A stretch of 5,926 nucleotides of DNA from JAQIBY01 sp964527535 (GTDB lineage: Bacteria; Bacteroidota; Bacteroidia; Bacteroidales; ML635J-15), in assembly GCA_964527535.1 (NCBI GenBank), contig CAZGPW010000029.1:1-5926 (forward strand), in the 5' to 3' direction. The position numbers were made by a program, and so were the translations under genes. The notes beneath the pieces are model-generated. The model was given only the letters and a program-made list of their open reading frames with translations, was not told the origin of the DNA and did not search any database. Below, piece by piece: positions 5,655 to 5,926 of the stretch (position 1 is its first letter; each line of letters begins with the position of its first letter).

Positions 5655-5926
5655 CCGGATTGGTTAAAGCAGGAATAGTGCATGCAATTCTGTATCACTT
5701 AACAACCCGACCTTCAGGGTCGGCTTGGTTAAAGCGAGAACAATGCATGCAATTCTTTATCACTTGATAAACAACTCGACCCTGAAGGTCGGGCCGGATT
5801 GGTTAAAGCAGGAATAGTGCATGCAATCCTGTATCACTTAACAACCCGACCTTCAGGGTCGGCTTGGTTAAAGCGAGAACAATGCATGCAATTCTTTATC
5901 ACTTGATAAACAACTCGACCCTGAAG
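5638..5926 (+). repeat. Tandem array with 139-bp two-monomer (A-B) unit, running off the window
   Basis: Two related monomers alternate: A1 5638-5707 (70 bp), B1 5708-5776 (69 bp), A2 5777-5846, B2 5847-5915 and the first 11 bp of A3, 5916-5926. The A-to-A and B-to-B distances are all exactly 139 bp. B1 and B2 are identical as read; A1 and A2 differ at two positions (loop base 5643/5782 and 5689/5828). Monomers A and B share in order: a hairpin CGACC-N5-GGTCGG, the block TTGGTTAAAGC, the palindrome TGCATGCA followed by AT, TATCACTT, and AACAAC. They differ by a 5-bp longer spacer after the hairpin in A and a GATA insert near the end of B. The period is not a multiple of three and no long open frame crosses it, so it is not a coding repeat. 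Its function is unknown. It resembles arrays of repetitive extragenic palindromes, but membership of a named family cannot be tested here. Confidence 0.95.

Noticed and set aside
5697..5735. Integron attC site
   Set aside because: ACTTAAC fits RYYYAAC and GTTAAAG nearly fits GTTRRRY, with a bulged hairpin between. However, the final base of the second box is wrong, the element is shorter than usual attC sites, the array contains no gene cassettes, and no integrase gene is seen.
5638..5926. CRISPR array
   Set aside because: The whole 139-bp unit is repeated, including what would be spacers; there are no unique spacers of constant length and no cas genes in the window.
5638..5926. Insertion sequence or transposon
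   Set aside because: No transposase frame, terminal inverted repeats or target duplication can be seen within the window.

Overview
The window most likely comes from a Bacteroidota (Bacteroidetes) chromosome. Four things point there. (1) Perfect or near-perfect copies of the phylum's -7 promoter element TAnnTTTG lie just upstream of most genes. (2) Most genes lack a Shine-Dalgarno sequence and have AT-rich leaders. (3) The first gene's signal peptide appears to be cleaved in front of a glutamine. (4) The LptB, LolC/E-type permease and PrsW-type proteins read like those of this phylum. All six supported genes are on the + strand. The genus cannot be fixed from this sequence.

Layout: 1-408 is AT-rich non-coding DNA with a good promoter at 199-229, a small region of predicted RNA hairpins (about 262-317), and a second promoter close to the first gene. 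409-1419 encodes a secreted lysine-rich protein of unknown function. 1518-2243 is lptB, the ATPase of the LPS export machine, with a promoter in the short gap before it. 2244-2529 is a non-coding gap holding a cluster of degenerate 7-bp repeats (GACGGAA-like, then GACTTCG-like) and the next promoter. 2530-3774 is a LolC/LolE-type permease, followed 2 bp later by a PrsW-family membrane protease (3777-4475), so these two probably form one transcript. A small DUF454/YbaN-type membrane protein follows, best started at 4539 rather than at the first ATG (4482). After another promoter-bearing gap (4947-5226) comes a small protein with two CxxC pairs (5227-5625). It is the only gene here with a strong Shine-Dalgarno sequence.

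From about 5636 to the window end is a non-coding tandem array. Two related monomers of 70 and 69 bp (A and B) alternate to give an exact 139-bp higher-order period: A-B-A-B-partial A. Each monomer starts with a hairpin, and the hairpin core of B is the reverse complement of the core in the second A, while the rest of the monomer keeps one direction. The array runs off the window, so its true length is unknown. It is the least explained part of the window.

Functionally, the middle genes centre on the cell envelope: LPS transport (LptB), lipoprotein or FtsX-like transport (permease), membrane proteolysis (PrsW) and a small inner-membrane protein (DUF454). Only the permease-PrsW pair has direct positional evidence of co-expression; the other genes appear to have their own promoters. 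I see no defence system, CRISPR, transposase, rRNA or tRNA gene here.
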